Below, piece after piece: positions 9,043 through 17,434 of a stretch of DNA of 64,000 bases (positions are counted from its first letter, which is position 1; the number at the start of each line of letters is the position of its first letter). Under the pieces are notes generated by a model. It searched no databases and was not told the DNA's origin. It worked only from the letters and a program-made list of their open reading frames with translations. Source of the DNA: Umboniibacter marinipuniceus (GTDB lineage: Bacteria; Pseudomonadota; Gammaproteobacteria; Pseudomonadales; DSM-25080); the NCBI RefSeq assembly GCF_003688415.1, contig NZ_REFJ01000007.1:23571-87570 (forward strand), read 5' to 3'. The translations under genes were made by a program, and so were the position numbers.

Positions 9043-9927
9043 CTAGACCCGCAAGGAGTGGCCGGTTAATAACAAAAATAGATCCTCGAGGGTGGGCGAT
9101 TCAATCCGCAAGCCATCCAATGGGACCCCTTCCGCAGCCAATTGCTTAACGGCTTCACCGACTTGCTCCGTTGAGAACTGAACAAAATCACCCGCATCGA
9201 TCAATGGTGGCGAAATACTCAATGCAGATAGATCTGTTCCGCGGGGAAGCTTTATCAATGAACCTTCGAAGTGCTTGGTGAGCAAGTCTCGTGGTGTTCC
9301 CTGCTCGACGATGGCGCCGGCATCAACGATCGCAATTTCATCGCACAGAAATTCCGCTTCGTCCATGTAATGGGTGGTCAACAGAATGCTCTTACCGCGC
9401 CCCTTAATCCGTTCAATTAATTCCCAGAAGTGTCGTCGAGCCTGAGGATCTAAACCGGTAGTTGGTTCATCCAAGAAGATTAGGTCTGGATCATTCACCA
9501 GAGCAATGGCCAACAGTAACCGCTGCCGTTGACCACCCGACAATTTACGATTATCGCGATCGATAAAATCACTCAATGAGCAATCTTCGATTAGCTGCTC
9601 CAACGGTAGGTGATGGTGATAGAGTGTTGCAAATAACGCTAGCGACTCTCGAACCGTGAGAAAATCCTGAAGCGCTGTGCTTTGAAACTGAATACCAATG
9701 CGCTGAGCATAATCCCGACTAATCGGTTGACCGCGAAATAACACCTGCCCGGTATCGGGCAACTGAATACCCTCTAACAGTTCAATCGTTGTGGTCTTCC
9801 CCGCGCCATTTGGCCCTAACAGCCCAAAACAGGTCCCCGCCTTAATACTAAAACTGAGATCATTAACAGCGACTACCTCTCCATAGCGTTTCGAGATGTT
9901 CTGCGCTGACAGAATTATATCGGCCAT
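9043..9927 (-). CDS. ABC transporter ATP-binding protein
   Basis: A 294-aa ATPase that powers the ABC-2 permease encoded directly downstream. Walker A is GPNGAGKTT (about 39-47), the signature is LSGGQRQR (about 128-135) and Walker B is LIFLDEPTTGLDP (about 150-162); a switch His follows (LLTTH). After the nucleotide-binding domain there is the roughly 80-residue C-terminal extension seen in DrrA/CcmA-like drug and lipid exporters. The 5' leader contains one of the four GNATCC...CGTC motifs of this window, which suggests alternative-sigma control shared with the divergent secreted protein and the RND pump. Confidence 0.93.
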   Translation of the reverse strand: MADIILSAQNISKRYGEVVAVNDLSFSIKAGTCFGLLGPNGAGKTTTIELLEGIQLPDTGQVLFRGQPISRDYAQRIGIQFQSTALQDFLTVRESLALFATLYHHHLPLEQLIEDCSLSDFIDRDNRKLSGGQRQRLLLAIALVNDPDLIFLDEPTTGLDPQARRHFWELIERIKGRGKSILLTTHYMDEAEFLCDEIAIVDAGAIVEQGTPRDLLTKHFEGSLIKLPRGTDLSALSISPPLIDAGDFVQFSTEQVGEAVKQLAAEGVPLDGLRIESPTLEDLFLLLTGHSLRV

Positions 9928-10008
9928 AAAAGATCCAATTTAGTCCACCGTAAGTTGTGATGACTATAGCTTGAAAGACAACTATTTTCCTAGCACCCAA
10001 TTAGGGTA

Positions 10009-10034
10009 GACGAGCTCACATGCCATTTGGATTC
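10009..10034 (-). promoter_or_regulatory. putative ECF-type promoter (ABC exporter)
   Basis: Read on the minus strand: GAATCCAAA (10034-10026), 13 nt, CGTC (10012-10009). This is the same geometry as three other sites in the window, with one base different in the -35-like box (GAATCC instead of GCATCC). The predicted transcript would start near 10001 and give a leader of about 75 nt for the ABC ATPase gene. Confidence 0.5.
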
Positions 10035-10079
10035 AAATTAAATTAATTTCACTTTTTTTCATCTTTTTACAATTTTTTT

Positions 10080-10105
10080 GCATCCAAAGTTGAACGCCAC
10101 GCGTC
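10080..10105 (+). promoter_or_regulatory. putative ECF-type promoter (secreted protein gene)
   Basis: GCATCCAAA (10080-10088), 13 nt, CGTC (10102-10105), preceded by a run of T. It is divergent from the site at 10009-10034. The predicted start near 10112 leaves a 67-nt leader before the ATG at 10179. Confidence 0.55.
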
Positions 10106-10178
10106 TTTTTCTACAAAGGGTCCCCCAACGGTTGTCATGAGACACACCGCCCTTTGTTACTTGTTAAGGAAGATAATC

Positions 10179-10697
10179 ATGAAAACTTGGATTGCTACTA
10201 CTGCTGCTGTACTTATGACCTCAAACATCGCGTTAGCTGACACTTGCCAACCTGGTTACGACTCTGTTGAAGACGCCATTATCGCCACCCTCAACGAGGC
10301 TAACCCAAACTCTATCCGCTCCGATGCCATGGTGATTGGTGAAGTCTATGAACTAAATGACCGCTACTTCGCTTCTCATGACTCGTTAACGGAAGGCCGA
10401 AGTGGTGGCACGGTTAAGCTTCGCCATCCTGCTGGCGCTGAAACCGCTGCACTCTTTCGCACATCAGGCGAATTGAGCTCTGATCTTGATAATCAGCGCG
10501 TGAACCACTCAGACCGTCGCGCTGCATCACAACACGATGTTGCCTATTATGTGGCTGACGCGTCGGGGCAGCTGTTTGTCGCTGAACCCGGCGATAGCCG
10601 CTATGACCAAGTCTCTACCGAACGAGGCGAGGCGCGAGTGGCAACTAACGTTGATGAAATCGCCATCGTGGCGGCAATGATTGCTGATGACTGCTAA
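10179..10697 (+). CDS. secreted protein of unknown function
   Basis: A 172-aa exported protein. The ATG at 10179 has a good AAGGAAG 6 nt upstream and starts a signal peptide ending ALA-D near residue 20. The mature part has only two Cys, one just after cleavage and one as the last residue, which could form a disulfide joining the ends. The middle carries a FRTSGE segment, then a stretch (YYVADASGQLFVAEPG) that recalls DUF4329/JAB-like folds in which FHTHG would carry zinc ligands. Here those His are absent, so this likeness is weak. It sits alone behind an ECF-like promoter, opposite an ABC exporter. Function unknown. Confidence 0.7.
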   Translation: MKTWIATTAAVLMTSNIALADTCQPGYDSVEDAIIATLNEANPNSIRSDAMVIGEVYELNDRYFASHDSLTEGRSGGTVKLRHPAGAETAALFRTSGELSSDLDNQRVNHSDRRAASQHDVAYYVADASGQLFVAEPGDSRYDQVSTERGEARVATNVDEIAIVAAMIADDC

Positions 10698-11755
10698 TCA
10701 CTAGCTCCACTGGGTTGCACGATCAAGAGTGTTGATGGTGCAACCCTCCCCTTCACTAACGAATCAAAGTACACCGTTAGCTGCGCTAGATCATCAATAA
10801 GCGTTAGCGTTAATCTTGACTCAAACCATGACGAAAATTCGCGAAGAGCTGTGACAACGGCCATGGCGAGGGCGGCACCGCCAATTTCGTTTTTCAGACG
10901 TTCAAACTCCATGGGCGCGAAGAAGAATTGCGTTCTCTCGGGGACTACCTGGCCACGAGTTGTTGGAGTTCCATGGGTAGCACCAATCAGCGATGCCCAC
11001 TTAAGCCTTTCGGGGTTTGTTTCGGCTAACTGATCAACCCAATCTATTCGCCCCGCAAAATCAGCCACTAGGCTGTCGCTAGATAAGCCAAGTTCATCCT
11101 CATACGTCACCACTTGGTGATAACACCCGGTGGCGGTGACAAACTCTACGTTGGAAGGTGATGTCACTCCTACTAGCCGGACGGGATCATCGCGTAACGC
11201 ATGCGCCAAGGCCAATGCAGTCTTGCTTGAAGCACTGGTAACATAAACCGTATTGGCCCCCATAAATGACTCACTTCGCCACCAGGATGCCAACAACCAG
11301 CTCGTGGTAAAGAGACCTTTGAGCGCATGCTCGTAATGGCTATAGTCGAAGCCCGAAGGGATGCGCTCGTAGTGACGATAAATTGGCGCGTTGGCCCCGC
11401 GCATTGGGTGGCTATCTACCCACCCTGAAGACTTAATATCAGCCGGCAAGGCAATAATCTCATCGGCCATTGGAAACCAACCCCATACCCGCTCACCCAC
11501 CTGAATGTGTTCGCAGAGGCTAGCGACAACCGTTGCGATGCCCATTACCGGAACCCTGCCATGATCGGCCTGACTCGCTGGAAAGAAGTCCCAATACTTT
11601 AAGCTATCACCAGCCAGCGCATAACTCACATTATTGGCAGTAAGACTAAAGCTCTCAATCTTCAGGCGGACTTCATTCGGCGCCAAAGCGATCTGGGGAC
11701 ACTTCACCACTATACCGCGGCTAATCTCGCGTTTTGCTACTTCAAATACTTTCAT
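10694..11755 (-). CDS. DUF2855 family protein (MDR-like fold)
   Basis: A 353-aa protein of the DUF2855 family, distantly like medium-chain alcohol dehydrogenases/quinone reductases. Visible are the N-terminal strand pattern with SLTANNVSYA, the GWFPMAD segment, RGANAPIYRHY, and a Rossmann-like stretch YVTSASSKTALALAHAL. Zinc ligands are not apparent. The ATG at 11755 is preferred, with GGAG 11 nt upstream; the in-frame start seven codons earlier has no better site. Its 3' end overlaps the secreted-protein gene by 4 bp in convergent orientation. It is divergent from a DUF1543 gene. Biochemical role unknown. Confidence 0.8.
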   Translation of the reverse strand: MKVFEVAKREISRGIVVKCPQIALAPNEVRLKIESFSLTANNVSYALAGDSLKYWDFFPASQADHGRVPVMGIATVVASLCEHIQVGERVWGWFPMADEIIALPADIKSSGWVDSHPMRGANAPIYRHYERIPSGFDYSHYEHALKGLFTTSWLLASWWRSESFMGANTVYVTSASSKTALALAHALRDDPVRLVGVTSPSNVEFVTATGCYHQVVTYEDELGLSSDSLVADFAGRIDWVDQLAETNPERLKWASLIGATHGTPTTRGQVVPERTQFFFAPMEFERLKNEIGGAALAMAVVTALREFSSWFESRLTLTLIDDLAQLTVYFDSLVKGRVAPSTLLIVQPSGASD

Positions 11756-11835
11756 GGACGAGCCATCTCCTATCACAACATCTGTCGTAGATTACGATAT
11801 AGTAACGATAACATTAGTTAACGGAGAAACTCGAG

Positions 11836-12342
11836 ATGAAACTCTTTATGGCCGTGTTAGGCGGAAACTGCGGCAACTCCAATATCGAAGTACATGACGT
11901 CCGCTTTGTGGTTGGCGAATCCATCGACAGTTGTTTAGATCAACTGCGAAGGGAATGGTATGGCGACGCAAAAGGCCTACACCTGGATAGCTACACTGAA
12001 GTCAACGAAGTCGACGGCTACCGGGTCGAGATTTCATTGCAAGCTCCGGCTGCTGACGCAGCGAAGCTTTTCTTCGTAAATGTGGGTGGCTACTTACCCG
12101 GCAAGTACTTAGAGTTTCATGATATTGGTTTGTACGGCTGCCACAGTAGTAACCAAGCTAAACAGCTGGCACTAAAAAAGTTGCTAACTCGCTACGAACA
12201 AAGTCACCGTGACGATCTCTACGATGTGGATAACTGCATAGAACTGGATCTACTTGGTCGCCACTACGTTCACCTCATTGCCGATGATACGGCCATCACG
12301 CCAGGACCAAGCTGGTACGGGTACCGACCTATTGACCGCTAG
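11836..12342 (+). CDS. DUF1543 domain protein
   Basis: A 168-aa cytoplasmic protein with the DUF1543 hallmarks: LGGNCGNSNIEVHDVRFVVG (residues about 8-27), the EWYGDAKGLHLDSYTEV segment, and a second half with FVNVGGYLPG and FHDIGLYGC that looks like a repeat of the same small fold. No enzyme motif is visible and the family has no known function. An AACGGAGA site precedes the ATG. It shares an 80-bp divergent promoter region with the DUF2855 gene. It is followed by the A-rich repeat region. Confidence 0.8.
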   Translation: MKLFMAVLGGNCGNSNIEVHDVRFVVGESIDSCLDQLRREWYGDAKGLHLDSYTEVNEVDGYRVEISLQAPAADAAKLFFVNVGGYLPGKYLEFHDIGLYGCHSSNQAKQLALKKLLTRYEQSHRDDLYDVDNCIELDLLGRHYVHLIADDTAITPGPSWYGYRPIDR

Positions 12343-12804
12343 TCGCTAATCAGTAACAAATCAATCAACTAGGTAACATTACTGATTTAATTTGCGCAGC
12401 GCACAAATCAAGCGATAAGCCCTGTAGGCCAGTAATAGCAACAATACTTAAAAGTTGGCACGGTTCTAGCTAATAGTTTGGCAGGACGTGTCATCTAACA
12501 ATGACGTTTCGAAAAATAAAAACAATAAATAATAAAAAAAGACAACAAATATAATAAAAACAATAAATAATAAAAATAGATTACAACAACATAAAAACTA
12601 TAAATAACAATAAGAACAGCAACACAAAAACTATAAATAATAAGAGCGAACAGATTTAAGCGCCGTTTAATAAAGCATTATAGACAGCGCGAGTTGGGGA
12701 AACCCACTCGCCATATTCTTCAAAAAATACCTCGCCTCAAGCTAACTAATTACCACGATACGACACAACAGATACTCTCAGCATTCATTGGCTATCCAAC
12801 TCTT
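12343..12804. repeat. A-rich, T-poor low-complexity intergenic region with a 24-bp direct repeat
   Basis: This 462-bp convergent intergenic stretch has no plausible gene. From about 12508 to 12655 the plus strand is almost only A with scattered T and C (AATAAAAACAATAAATAATA-like units). A 24-bp unit occurs exactly twice, at 12515-12538 and 12553-12576, and decayed copies follow to about 12650. At 12689-12711 there is a GCGAG...CTCGC hairpin. The composition is unlike the rest of the window. Confidence 0.7.
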
Positions 12805-13656
12805 TCATATGAAGCCCTTCGATAACGCTTCACTTGCTTGATCTTGCCAGTCATTCGAGACAACAAAACCAATCTCCATCAAACGTCCTGATTGCACACT
12901 GGCCACCATCACTGGAACCTCGGTTAAGCGTGCCATCAATGCGCTCTTGCTAAGCACCTTCAACAGGACAGCTTCGCGTGGTGCAGGCCAGCAAAGCCGA
13001 GGAACAACTACCCACTCGCCCCCCGTTGCGTATTGATTGAACTGAGTTTGGCTCATCCAGCAGCCTTGCAAACTACCCGCCGATGGCTGAAAAATCCGAC
13101 CGGGCAACAGTGCTGCCTGTTTCAGGTCGCCACCTAGTTTCCGCAAGGGACTTTGCGCCGAGCGCGCTCGCGGAAACTGATTATCAATAAGATGCGCTCG
13201 CTTTAACCGCCAGCTATCCTTGAGGTTTGGCCCCACCGCATGCTGCTTGCCATTGAAGTTGGTTGCCAAATAGAACTTCACCGCCAGCTCAACGTGGGTC
13301 ACCGATGTCACATGCTTAGACGCGAGAATAAAATCGAGTTCACCAAGTGTTTTACCGCCGTCATGAAGCTGCTGACCCGCAGTCAAGGTCTCGCCATCAG
13401 CTAATGATCGCTCCCAAGCATGGGTAATAAGATACTCACAATATTTACCTAGGCGGCTTGTTCTGCGCAGCGATTCAAGATTCTCCAAGCTTCTAGATAG
13501 CAAGGTGTCCCGATCGATTGTTTGAAATATAGCTCGCGTGTCAAACCGCCCTATCTCAGCGGTCGGTTCCCAGAGGGAATAGGTTTCCGGACTCAATAGC
13601 CACCTTAAGTTTGCCAGATGGTTGGGCTGCATTAGGTCATAAAAGAATGGATTCAT
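12805..13656 (-). CDS. DUF1853 family protein
   Basis: A 283-aa protein of the DUF1853 family. Recognisable parts are the N-terminal LRWLLSPE, LGKYCEYLI, and the central GKTLGELDFIL...HVELAVKFYL block. That block has the order of acidic and Lys residues (E..D..E.K) found in PD-(D/E)xK nuclease-like folds, so a nuclease fold is possible but not shown. GPNLKDSWRLKRAHLIDNQF follows. No operon partner: the next gene in the same direction is the tRNA/gnd group, from which it is separated by a terminator. Confidence 0.75.
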   Translation of the reverse strand: MNPFFYDLMQPNHLANLRWLLSPETYSLWEPTAEIGRFDTRAIFQTIDRDTLLSRSLENLESLRRTSRLGKYCEYLITHAWERSLADGETLTAGQQLHDGGKTLGELDFILASKHVTSVTHVELAVKFYLATNFNGKQHAVGPNLKDSWRLKRAHLIDNQFPRARSAQSPLRKLGGDLKQAALLPGRIFQPSAGSLQGCWMSQTQFNQYATGGEWVVVPRLCWPAPREAVLLKVLSKSALMARLTEVPVMVASVQSGRLMEIGFVVSNDWQDQASEALSKGFI

Positions 13657-13734
13657 ATTGCTACGCTAGCGGAAGCTAGGGGCCATCGCAAGATAACTCA
13701 CGAAAAGATTGATGCTGCGAATGTACAGACGAAA

Positions 13735-13758
13735 AAAAACAGGCATCAGCCTGTTTTT
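13735..13758 (-). terminator. intrinsic terminator of tRNA-Thr
   Basis: A 10-bp perfect stem, AAAAACAGGC (13735-13744) and GCCTGTTTTT (13749-13758), with a 4-nt loop. On the minus strand it is followed by a T-run, directly after the tRNA 3' end. It may work in both directions. Confidence 0.85.
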
Positions 13759-13763
13759 AAATA

Positions 13764-13839
<76 letters not shown>

Positions 13840-13851
13840 TCGATAGCGCGC

Positions 13852-13880
13852 ATAGTAGTGCCTGCGCGCCAAAATTTCAA
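13852..13880 (-). promoter_or_regulatory. sigma70 promoter of tRNA-Thr
   Basis: On the minus strand TTGAAA (13880-13875), 17 nt, TACTAT (13857-13852). A GC-only discriminator (GCGCGC) follows, as is typical of stringently controlled stable-RNA promoters. The tRNA begins 12 nt downstream of the -10 box. Confidence 0.7.
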
Positions 13881-13894
13881 ACTATTTTTGCAAC

Positions 13895-15346
13895 TTAGAC
13901 GTTGTAAGTTTGAGAACTAATGTCGCCACCGGTCCCAGTCCAGTTGGTATGGAAGAATTCGCCCGCTGGACGATCAACCCGCTCATAGGTATGCGCGCCG
14001 AAGTAATCACGCTGAGCCTGCAAAAGATTCGCTGGTAGACGCTCGCGACGATAGCCATCATAGAACGCCAACGCAGTACTAAAGCATGGTGTTGGAATAC
14101 CCACTTCTACGGCCTTAGAAATAACACGACGCCATGCGCCTTGGCAACGATCAATCGCATCCTTGAAGTAGTCATCCAGCAGGAGGTTACTGAGCTCAGG
14201 GTTTTTGTCGAAGGCTTTTTTGATGTCTGTCAAAAACTGGCTTCGAATGATACAACCACCGCGCCACATCATCGCAATGGCACCGAAGTTCAACTCCCAG
14301 CCGTATTCGTTAGACGCTTCTCTTAGCAGCATATAGCCCTGGGTATACGAAATAATCTTAGAGGCGAATAGCGCTTCTTTAACGTCATTAATGAAGGCAT
14401 TGCGATCTTCAACGCTAATCTGTGGGTTAGGGCCAGATAGGGCCTTTGAGGCTACGGTACGCTCTTGCTTTAGTGCCGACAAACAACGTGCGAAAACCGA
14501 TTCACCAATAAGCGATACCGGCATACCTAAATCTAGAGCACTGATGCCCGTCCATTTGCCGGTGCCCTTTTGGCCAGCTTTGTCCATGATTTTTGTGACC
14601 AAAGGTTCGCCGTCTTCGTCACGATAACCAAGAATGTGCCCGGTAATTTCAATGAGGTAGCTGTCTAGCTCGGTGTTATTCCAATCGCTAAATACCTGAT
14701 GTAACTCATCAGCAGACAACCCTAAACCCTCATCGAGGAGTTGATATGCCTCACAGATTAACTGCATATCTCCGTACTCAATACCATTGTGAACCATTTT
14801 GACATAGTGGCCTGCTGCACCTGAGCCCACCCAATCACAGCACGGTTCGCCATCAACTTTAGCGCTGATAGACTGAAAGATATCTTTAATCATTGGCCAT
14901 GCAGCGGCATCGCCACCGGGCATTATTGATGGGCCTGTGCGTGCACCTTCCTCACCACCGGAAACCCCCGAGCCAATGAAGTGGACCCCTGATTCCTGCA
15001 TCGCTTCCCAGCGTCGTTGGGTATCAGGAAAATGCGAGTTACCCAAGTCGATAATTAAGTCGCCTGGATCGACTAGCGGCATAAGCTCTTTAATTACCGC
15101 ATCAACGGCGCCGCCCGCTTTCACCAACAGGACAATTTTACGTGGCTTTGAGAGCCCATTCACAAGCTCTGCGAGGCTTTCGAAACCGGATACACTTGCG
15201 CCCTGCGCGGGGCCAGCTAGAAACTGTTCTGTTACGGCGTGGGTGCGGTTATAAACGCCCACTGAATAACCATTGTCTGCCATATTCAAGACTAGATTCT
15301 GGCCCATTACTGCTAAACCAATTAATGCCACATCACATTGACTCAT
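13895..15346 (-). CDS. gnd: 6-phosphogluconate dehydrogenase, decarboxylating
   Basis: Oxidative pentose-phosphate enzyme: 6-phosphogluconate + NADP to ribulose-5-phosphate + CO2. At 483 aa it has the length of the long, dimeric form. The Rossmann motif GLAVMGQNLVLNMADNG is at the N-terminus, with an NRT after the second strand. SGVSGGEEGARTGPSIMPGG and the catalytic MVHNGIEYGDMQ segment are intact, as is the C-terminal GGCIIRSQFL. It is monocistronic in appearance, with no zwf or edd neighbours. tRNA-Thr lies 55 bp downstream but has its own promoter. Confidence 0.96.
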   Translation of the reverse strand: MSQCDVALIGLAVMGQNLVLNMADNGYSVGVYNRTHAVTEQFLAGPAQGASVSGFESLAELVNGLSKPRKIVLLVKAGGAVDAVIKELMPLVDPGDLIIDLGNSHFPDTQRRWEAMQESGVHFIGSGVSGGEEGARTGPSIMPGGDAAAWPMIKDIFQSISAKVDGEPCCDWVGSGAAGHYVKMVHNGIEYGDMQLICEAYQLLDEGLGLSADELHQVFSDWNNTELDSYLIEITGHILGYRDEDGEPLVTKIMDKAGQKGTGKWTGISALDLGMPVSLIGESVFARCLSALKQERTVASKALSGPNPQISVEDRNAFINDVKEALFASKIISYTQGYMLLREASNEYGWELNFGAIAMMWRGGCIIRSQFLTDIKKAFDKNPELSNLLLDDYFKDAIDRCQGAWRRVISKAVEVGIPTPCFSTALAFYDGYRRERLPANLLQAQRDYFGAHTYERVDRPAGEFFHTNWTGTGGDISSQTYNV

Positions 15347-15510
15347 GGGTCGTTGCTCTCACTTTAATGCTAATTGAAGGGATTGGTATACGTTTTGTTC
15401 ATGTAGCCAAGTATAGACATCGCTGGCTGATAGCAACGAATTATCGCACAAGTCGGCAAAAGTTCGAAATGTGATCTATTATGAATTAGTACGTACACGG
15501 AGGTCGGAAA

Positions 15511-15675
15511 ATGCCACTAACTAAGATCAACCGGGATAGAGATCCCTACGAAGATGCCTTTGCCAAGGCCCGTGATATTCGCCTCAAGCGAGCTCGCACT
15601 CCTGCTCGACCAAAAATTATTATTGCGAATGCCAAGTCGAAAACTGGAAGCGCCCAGAAGAAAGTCACTCACTAG
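15511..15675 (+). CDS. small basic protein, 54 aa
   Basis: A 54-codon open frame beginning MPLTKINRDRDPYEDAFAKA and ending KKVTH. It has a textbook GGAGG at 15499-15503, 7 nt before the ATG. About a quarter of the residues are Lys or Arg, mostly in the second half, suggesting a nucleic-acid- or ribosome-associated peptide. No family is recognised. It stands alone between the divergent gnd gene and the 3' end of a histidine kinase gene. The ribosome site and the codon use resembling its neighbours are the main support. Confidence 0.6.
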   Translation: MPLTKINRDRDPYEDAFAKARDIRLKRARTPARPKIIIANAKSKTGSAQKKVTH

Positions 15676-15777
15676 GTTAGGCGAAAGCCGTCATCGCACC
15701 CACCCAAGGTCAGGCAGATACTCAACGCCTACGGTCGGCGTCAAGCTACCCAAGGCTGGCGCCGTGATCACAAGGCA

Positions 15778-17322
15778 CTAGCTCTTCGCGAGCGCTGTTA
15801 GAACATCCTCAAACTTAAATGGCTTTTTGATGCAATGGGAAAACCCTGCGGCTTCGGCTCGCTTGAGCTGCTCCTCGCTGGCATAGCCCGTTGCCAATAT
15901 CGCCTTAGCCGCTGGCCTTAGCGCCTTCAACTTAAGCCAAGTATCCACTCCCGTCACCTCCGGCATCACCATGTCAATGATTGCCACATCAAACTCAAAC
16001 CCTTCGTGTTGAACTATTGTCAGCGCTTCATCACAACTCGCAGCGGTTCGTATTTGATAACCTTCGCGAGCAAAAACCTTCTCGGCATACAGCCTAACGA
16101 AGGCCTCGTCATCCACGAGCAGAATTGCGCTGTGCCGTATACCGCCAGACTCGATAGCCACTGTATCTTCCTGCCCACTCAGCTCGCTCGGGCTCAACTG
16201 CGCTTCGGCACTTTCAGCAAGATAGAGCCTGAAGCAGGTCTCATCCTCGGAGCGAAGCAGTTCAACACTACCTCGATGGGCGGTTGCGAAATCGAACACA
16301 CTTGCCAAGCCAAGACCTGTGCCTTGGTTGCGCACTTTGGTTGTAAAGAAGGGATCAAAGATCTTCTGAGCAATATCAGCGGGGACGCCTACCCCCCAGT
16401 CCCTTACGTCTACTATCCAATAAGTATTGGCTGTTAGTTGAACACCATTATTTAAGATTCGTGGCTCAGCCTCCACCAGCTTATGAATTTCAACTTCAAT
16501 TTTACCGCCGGGGTCTGTGGCATCATTAGCATTAAGCAGCAAGTTAATCGTTGCGCTCACAAGCCCAGAACGATCTAACCTGATTTGATCGCTGCCGTTA
16601 TGGTTTCGAATCTCAATAGAGACCCCTGGTTTTAGATTTGACTCAACGAGTTGCACCGCCTTTTGCACGGAGGACTCAACATCACATAGCTCTAAATCAG
16701 CGTGGTTAACTTTAGAGTAGCTCAATAGGTTATTGGTCAGCCTACCCACATCCGCTGCTGCGCTAATTATGCTGTCAGCAAGATGTTTGACGACATCAGG
16801 GTCATCTTCGTGCTTTATCATTTCCGCGAACCCAGACATTCCCTGCGCGATATTATTAAAGTCGTGCGCTACGCCGCCCGCTAAAGTACCGAGCGCATCG
16901 AGTTTCCGCATCTGACTTACTTGCCGCTCAAGTTCGAGCTGCCTTGTGACATCAATGCCAATGGACATTGCGCCAAGCACCTTACCCTGATCGTCCGTCT
17001 GAACGCAGTTCGTCCACCGCACCCAAACACGCTCGCCAGTGCGTTTTATATTCTCGTTGATGTTGATCCGATAGTCTTCAGGTAAGTTGCTAATTTCGTG
17101 GATCATGCCTTCGAGGTTATACCCGGCGGAATCTTCGAGCGGCGTAATAGTTCCTAATACTTGTTTTCCAATCAGCGCTTCGGCTTCGAAGTCGAAGAAT
17201 CTAAGGGCGAAGTCGTTCGCATAGGTAATCACGCCATCGGTACTAAAACACACGATAATTGCGTTGGAATTTTCCACCAGATATTCATAGTCTGGCTGTT
17301 GATATGCTGAACTTCTACCCAT
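15778..17322 (-). CDS. PAS-containing hybrid histidine kinase with C-terminal receiver
   Basis: A cytoplasmic sensor kinase of 514 aa from the ATG at 17322. That start has AAGGA just upstream and leaves 112 bp for promoters to the divergent gene. Order: PAS domain (about 10-125, with PAC-type end), dimerisation/phosphoacceptor helix LAGGVAHDFNN (His153), ATPase domain with N-box LLLNANDA, G1 DWGVGVP and G2 GTGLGLA, then a receiver (about 400-514) with LLVDDE, phosphoacceptor Asp in IIDMVMP (about 450) and the KKPF Lys. There is no membrane segment, so the PAS must sense an internal signal. No response regulator with an output domain lies nearby. Confidence 0.9.
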   Translation of the reverse strand: MGRSSAYQQPDYEYLVENSNAIIVCFSTDGVITYANDFALRFFDFEAEALIGKQVLGTITPLEDSAGYNLEGMIHEISNLPEDYRININENIKRTGERVWVRWTNCVQTDDQGKVLGAMSIGIDVTRQLELERQVSQMRKLDALGTLAGGVAHDFNNIAQGMSGFAEMIKHEDDPDVVKHLADSIISAAADVGRLTNNLLSYSKVNHADLELCDVESSVQKAVQLVESNLKPGVSIEIRNHNGSDQIRLDRSGLVSATINLLLNANDATDPGGKIEVEIHKLVEAEPRILNNGVQLTANTYWIVDVRDWGVGVPADIAQKIFDPFFTTKVRNQGTGLGLASVFDFATAHRGSVELLRSEDETCFRLYLAESAEAQLSPSELSGQEDTVAIESGGIRHSAILLVDDEAFVRLYAEKVFAREGYQIRTAASCDEALTIVQHEGFEFDVAIIDMVMPEVTGVDTWLKLKALRPAAKAILATGYASEEQLKRAEAAGFSHCIKKPFKFEDVLTALAKS

Positions 17323-17434
17323 ACTATCCTTTGCAACAAGTTTGCGATTGAGTGCCAAATAGAAACTGAAATTTTCTCCTACAGTTACAGTATGTAAAAT
17401 ACAATGCAAACAGCTAATTTACCAAGGAATATAC

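Noticed and set aside
10712..10746. GGGTTGCAC/GTGCAACCC hairpin as terminator of the secreted-protein gene
   Set aside because: It lies inside the coding end of the convergent DUF2855 gene and has no T-run, so I do not list it as a terminator.
12508..12655. CRISPR or coding sequence in the A-rich tract
   Set aside because: Repeats are irregular, with no constant spacer size, and all frames are broken or of extreme composition.
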